Shown: positions 60,711 through 64,000 of the stretch, one piece after another
How the letters are laid out: each line of letters opens with the position of its first letter
How positions within the stretch are numbered: the first letter of the stretch is position 1
NCBI GenBank assembly: GCA_964453435.1
Contig: CAYVQZ010000012.1
Span: 17,578-81,577, forward strand
DNA length: 64,000 nt
DNA from: CAYVQZ01 sp964453435
GTDB taxonomy: Bacteria > Abyssobacteria > SURF-5
Reading direction: 5' to 3'
Notes under the pieces: generated by a model
Told to the model about the DNA's origin: nothing
Databases searched by the model: none
Seen by the model: only the letters and a program-made list of their open reading frames with translations
Position numbers and translations under genes: made by a program

Positions 60711-61373
60711 TTATTGCTTGCGTTTTTTCTTCAATTCGTCCCGAAGCCATTCGAACCACCCCTCCAGCCCTTCTCGAGTGGTGCAGGAAATCGGGAAAAT
60801 CATGAGGTTAGGATTAATCTTCAATGCGTTTCCCGTTGCCTCGTCCATGTTGAAGTTTGTGTGCTGAAGCAGGTCGACCTTGTTGATCAGCATCACCGAG
60901 GATTCTCTGAACATGAGCGGATATTTCAGGGGCTTTTCATCGCCCTCCGTGACGCTCAACATCATCACCTTGTGGTCCTCGCCGACCTTGAATTCCGCAG
61001 GGCACACAAGGTTTCCGACGTTTTCGATCAGCAAGATATCCACGGAAGAACAATCCAGCTTGTCGACGGCGCCGCGTATCATGTTGGCATCCAGATGACA
61101 CGCGCTGCCGGTATTGATTTGAACAATCGGGATGTCGAATTGCGCAAGCCGGTCCGCATCGCGCGTGGTTTCGATGTCACCCTCGATGATACCCACCCGT
61201 ATTCCGTCCGCCTTCATTTTCTCCACCGTCCGCTCAAGAAGCGTTGTCTTGCCGGCGCCTGGCGAACTCATCAGGTTGATTGTCAGCACCTGATTGGCGC
61301 TCAGGACGGTGCGAATCTCTTCCGCGATTGCGTCATTTGCCTTTAAGATGTTGTCGAGCACCGTAATTTTCAT
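60711..61373 (-). CDS. hypB: GTPase HypB, nickel insertion
   Basis: 220 residues, the short form without the His-rich nickel store. Walker A SSPGAGKTTL near 37, EGDIETTRDADR, the metal-site TGSACHLDANMI, and NKVDLL. It uses GTP to drive nickel transfer with HypA. GGAG precedes the ATG. It is separated from hypA only by the ferredoxin gene. Confidence 0.96.
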   Translation of the reverse strand: MKITVLDNILKANDAIAEEIRTVLSANQVLTINLMSSPGAGKTTLLERTVEKMKADGIRVGIIEGDIETTRDADRLAQFDIPIVQINTGSACHLDANMIRGAVDKLDCSSVDILLIENVGNLVCPAEFKVGEDHKVMMLSVTEGDEKPLKYPLMFRESSVMLINKVDLLQHTNFNMDEATGNALKINPNLMIFPISCTTREGLEGWFEWLRDELKKKRKQ

Positions 61374-61388
61374 GATAGTTACTCCGCG

Positions 61389-62543
61389 TTATGTGAATGC
61401 CCCTATTCCAGTGGTGAATCTGCCGATAATGAGCTTCAATATCTGTGAAGTCCCTTCGTAGAGACTCGCGACACGGGCATCGCGCATATAGCGCTCGACG
61501 GGATACTCATTTGAGTAGCCGTACCCGCCAAAAACCTGAATGGCCCGGTTCGCGCATCGAAGGGCCGCTTCCGAGGCGTACAGTTTGGCGATTGACGTCT
61601 CCCGCGTGTTGGGGCGGCCTCTGTTCTTTAAGTGTCCGGCCTGGAAAACCAGAAGCCGGGCGGCCTCGGTGTCAACGACCGTGTCCGCAATCAATTCTTG
61701 CACAAGCTGAAATCCCGCAATCGGTTTTCCGAAGGCCGTCCGTTCCTGAGAATACTTTGTGCTTGCATCGATGCACGCCTGGCATATCCCCACGCATCCG
61801 GCCGCCACGCTGTAACGGCCATTGTCCAACGCCGACATCGCAACCTTAAACCCTTCCCCAGCATCACCCAGCAAGGCATCCTCGCCAACCCTCACATCCT
61901 CAAGGGTGAGGGAGGCGGTATCCGATGACCGCAGTCCCAGTTTGCCATGGATAGGCTGGGAAGAAAATCCTTTCGTGTCTGTATCAACCAGGAAGGCGGT
62001 AATGCCTTTGTGCTTGAGACCGGGGTTGGTTTGGGCAAAGATTATCGCCAGTTTGGCGACGCACCCGTTCGAAATCCACATTTTATTTCCGTTCAGGACC
62101 CAGTCGGCGCCATCCCGCTTCGCCGAGGTCTTCAAGTTTGCCGCATCGCTTCCGGCGTCTGGCTCCGTGAGGCCGAAACATCCGATTATTTCTCCCGAGC
62201 ACAAACGTGGCAAATATTTTTTCTTTTGCCCCTCGGAGCCCCACCGCAGAACCGTCAAGGCAACAAGCGAAGATGTAACCGACAGTACCGTCCGCACGGA
62301 TGAACACGCGCGGCCAATTTGTTCGGTGATCAGAGCGTATGAAATATAGTCCATGCCTGCGCCGCCGTATTGTTCCGGAACCGTCGGGGCCAGGAACCCC
62401 AGTTCGCCCATCTTCTTTACAATGTCGGCCGGAAACTTGTGCAGCTCATCATTTTCGCGTGCTGCCGGTATTATTTCTTTTTCGGCGAAATCCCGAGCGG
62501 TCTTTCGCGCCGCGTTTTGTTCGTCGGTCAATTCGAGATCCAT
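61389..62543 (-). CDS. Acyl-CoA dehydrogenase (canonical active site)
   Basis: 384 residues. CFGLTEPDAGSDAANL near 128, RTAFGKPIAGFQLVQ near 275, VFGGYGYSNEYPVERYMRDARVASLYEGTSQ near 345-372, with the catalytic glutamate of YEGT present, unlike the other two acyl-CoA dehydrogenases here. It suits short- or medium-chain substrates (butyryl-CoA type). AAGGAGAGG precedes the ATG. It leads an operon with hypB, ferredoxin, hypA and frdAB-like genes. Confidence 0.95.
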   Translation of the reverse strand: MDLELTDEQNAARKTARDFAEKEIIPAARENDELHKFPADIVKKMGELGFLAPTVPEQYGGAGMDYISYALITEQIGRACSSVRTVLSVTSSLVALTVLRWGSEGQKKKYLPRLCSGEIIGCFGLTEPDAGSDAANLKTSAKRDGADWVLNGNKMWISNGCVAKLAIIFAQTNPGLKHKGITAFLVDTDTKGFSSQPIHGKLGLRSSDTASLTLEDVRVGEDALLGDAGEGFKVAMSALDNGRYSVAAGCVGICQACIDASTKYSQERTAFGKPIAGFQLVQELIADTVVDTEAARLLVFQAGHLKNRGRPNTRETSIAKLYASEAALRCANRAIQVFGGYGYSNEYPVERYMRDARVASLYEGTSQILKLIIGRFTTGIGAFT

Positions 62544-63035
62544 ATTTCACCCTCTCCTTTAGCTTCTCCCCGCTTTCCGATTCGGCACACTGTCTGGCGC
62601 CGAAAATAACTGAGACCCCTTTTTCTCATAAGAAGTGTGTCGCAGTCGGCGAAAGCCTTAACCCCCCTGAATTCTTCAGGTCCCGGCTCCCTTGCGCCGC
62701 CGCGCACGATTTTTTCAAAGCTGAAAATTTTCGGGCCTCCGCCCGCCACCGTTCTCTCGAATGCGCGGAACTGTGTGTCGGCGTATTTTCAGTGACCTGC
62801 TTCGATTGTATCGTGTTCGGGGAAAAAAGTCGAGAGCGTAAGGCGACTGTTCGCTATTCAGAGATTCCCGAGTCGTTACCCGAGAGATTCGTGACCGGCT
62901 GGATATACTGAGACTCACTGACTAGGTGTCGAGCAGGAAATTATATAGCTGACCAGAAGACGCCCGAAAATGAGAACGGGCATTCGGCAAAACGCCGCAT
63001 GCCCGCATCCGTTCCCTTTCAACTCACAGGCTGTA
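62544..63035. other. 492-base gap between the dehydrogenase operon and rpsI
   Basis: It holds the rpsI terminator at 62977-63005 and presumably the promoter of the dehydrogenase operon, which I could not place with confidence. I see no credible gene. Confidence 0.55.
62977..63005 (-). terminator. Terminator of rplM-rpsI
   Basis: CGGGCAT and CGGC arms pair with ATGCCCG and GCCG, with one mismatch, followed on the minus strand by TTCTCATTTT. Confidence 0.6.
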
Positions 63036-63431
63036 TTATCGCTTCGAGAACTGGAACCTTGCCCGCGCGCCCCTCTGGCCATACTTCTTGCGTTCCTTCA
63101 TGCGCGGGTCGCGGGTAAGGAAACCGCCCCTGCGGAGGATACTCCTCAGTTCGGGGTTGTATAAAAGGAGCGCTCGAGCGATTCCATGGCGCAAAGCTCC
63201 GGCCTGGCCGGAGGCGCCACCGCCGCTCACATTCGCATAGATGTCGAAACTGCCGACCGTTTTGGTTTCCTCTAATGGTTGTTTGATTATCATCGTCAGC
63301 GTTTCCCGGCCGAAGTAATCCTCGAGGCTGCGTCCGTTCACCGAGAACCGGCCCGTACCCTTCGCGAGACGCACCCTCGCCAGCGAGCGTTTTCGTCTGC
63401 CGGTTCCAATGTAAACTTCTGTTTGTACCAC
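63036..63431 (-). CDS. rpsI: 30S ribosomal protein S9
   Basis: 131 residues, normal size. GTGRRKRSLARVRL at the start, GGGASGQAGALRHGIARAL in the middle, and the basic end DPRMKERKKYGQRGARARFQFSKR are diagnostic; the C-terminal KR tail touches P-site tRNA. It starts with GTG 63431 and follows rplM by 45 bases, the usual pairing. Confidence 0.98.
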   Translation of the reverse strand: MVQTEVYIGTGRRKRSLARVRLAKGTGRFSVNGRSLEDYFGRETLTMIIKQPLEETKTVGSFDIYANVSGGGASGQAGALRHGIARALLLYNPELRSILRRGGFLTRDPRMKERKKYGQRGARARFQFSKR

Positions 63432-63476
63432 TCTCAGTTGCCTCCTGGGTTCATCAAGATGAGTGAAGCGTTCGAA

Positions 63477-63905
63477 TCAGATATTAATCTCCTGCGGCTT
63501 TTGTGCCGCGTGAGGATGTTCTGGCCCCGCATAAATACGAACTTTCTTTGCCATCGCCCTTCCCAGACGATTTTTGGGCAACATGCCCTTGACTGCACGG
63601 TAAACGACCCGCTCCGGAAACTTCTTCTGCATATCCCGAAACAGTTCGGTTTTCAAGCCGCCCGGCCACGTGCTGTGTCGACGGTAGACTTTCTGCGTCA
63701 GTTTTTTTCCGGTAACCTTGACTTTTTCGGCGTTGATTACGATCACATGGTCACCGATGTTGCAGTGGGGGGAATACTCGGGTTTATGCTTGCCGCGCAG
63801 AAGTTTTGCCGTCTCGCTTGCCAGCCGGCCGAGCACCTTTCCGTTCGCGTCGATGACGTACCATTTATCTTCGATTTCCCCCCGTTTCGGGGAATATGTC
63901 GACAT
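63477..63905 (-). CDS. rplM: 50S ribosomal protein L13
   Basis: 142 residues. WYVIDANGKVLGRLASETAKLLRGK and GDHVIVINAEK are diagnostic, with MLPKNRLGRAM and the usual YAGPEHPHAAQKP end. AAGGAGA precedes the ATG. It is the first gene of the rplM-rpsI operon. Confidence 0.98.
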   Translation of the reverse strand: MSTYSPKRGEIEDKWYVIDANGKVLGRLASETAKLLRGKHKPEYSPHCNIGDHVIVINAEKVKVTGKKLTQKVYRRHSTWPGGLKTELFRDMQKKFPERVVYRAVKGMLPKNRLGRAMAKKVRIYAGPEHPHAAQKPQEINI

Positions 63906-63963
63906 TCTCCTTCACACCTCCCAAATGCGGCAGATATAATTTTAGCGGTATGGCAATTAGAAC

Positions 63964-63992
63964 ACAATAGCAAAAAAAGGACAGCTTGTCAA
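63964..63992 (-). promoter_or_regulatory. Promoter of rplM-rpsI
   Basis: Minus strand: TTGACA (63987-63992), 17 bases, TATTGT (63964-63969), 58 bases before the rplM ATG. Confidence 0.75.
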
Positions 63993-64000
63993 GGCTCAGG

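Noticed and set aside
62339..62911. 190-codon plus-strand frame near the dehydrogenase start
   Set aside because: Overlaps the acyl-CoA dehydrogenase N-terminus on the other strand and is compositionally unlike a protein.
1..64000. CRISPR arrays, rRNA genes, integrases, phage genes
   Set aside because: No regularly spaced direct repeats, no rRNA-like sequence and no integrase or phage protein motifs were seen.

Overview
The window looks like chromosomal DNA from an uncultured, probably anaerobic, Gram-negative-type bacterium. The evidence is lipopolysaccharide sugar metabolism (arabinose-5-phosphate isomerase), a lipid-exposed periplasmic gene set (TlpA-like thioredoxin, M23 peptidase, an exported haem protein), an oxygen-sensitive glycyl radical enzyme, many 4Fe-4S proteins, and nickel chaperones HypA and HypB. 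Sigma70-type promoters (TTGACA, 17 bases, TATAAT) recur. The tRNA-Pro gene does not encode its CCA end. I cannot name the taxon from sequence alone. An NrpR-type nitrogen regulator, a family best known from archaea, and DVU0298-like HEAT and DUF2889 proteins hint at an under-sampled sediment or subsurface lineage.

Layout. 1-6.1 kb: a PHP fragment and two DUF2889 paralogues, then acyl-CoA dehydrogenase, hydratase-2-type MaoC protein, TetR, and a divergent DUF35/thiolase pair. 6.2-11.2 kb: a minus-strand operon of HEAT protein, two tandem acyl-CoA ligases and an amidohydrolase. 11.3-14.8 kb: ilvD, a flavoprotein, a TSUP transporter and tRNA-Pro(TGG). 15-18.1 kb: nrpR divergent from an FMN glutamate synthase. 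18.2-24.1 kb: TetR, acyl-CoA dehydrogenase, an 8-cysteine ferredoxin, a radical SAM protein, a miniature transposable element and a molybdopterin oxidoreductase. 24.2-30.5 kb: alpha-glucan phosphorylase, SDR, a GGCT-like protein, 3-hydroxyacyl-CoA dehydrogenase and PEP carboxykinase. 30.9-35.9 kb: TetR, a glycyl radical enzyme, remnants of a second such enzyme and an activase, and a histidine phosphatase. 36-50 kb: envelope and housekeeping genes (VWA/FHA protein, KdsD, ABC-2 permease, M23 peptidase, methyltransferase, DUF362 ferredoxin, exported proteins, SAM hydrolase). 50-56.5 kb: SDR, zinc proteins, an autoregulated TetR, dual-specificity phosphatase, Mut7-C nuclease, exported MEMO-AMMECR1 fusion and a response regulator. 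56.7-64 kb: an operon joining acyl-CoA dehydrogenase, HypB, a ferredoxin, HypA and a soluble-type fumarate reductase/succinate dehydrogenase pair, then rplM-rpsI.

How the genes fit together. The dominant theme is activation and oxidation of acyl or organic acids as CoA thioesters: two ligases, three acyl-CoA dehydrogenases, an (R)-type hydratase, two SDRs, a 3-hydroxyacyl-CoA dehydrogenase and a thiolase with its DUF35 partner. Four TetR regulators sit beside these genes. PEP carboxykinase and glucan phosphorylase link carbon to gluconeogenesis and storage. The substrate of the CoA pathway cannot be read from the sequence.
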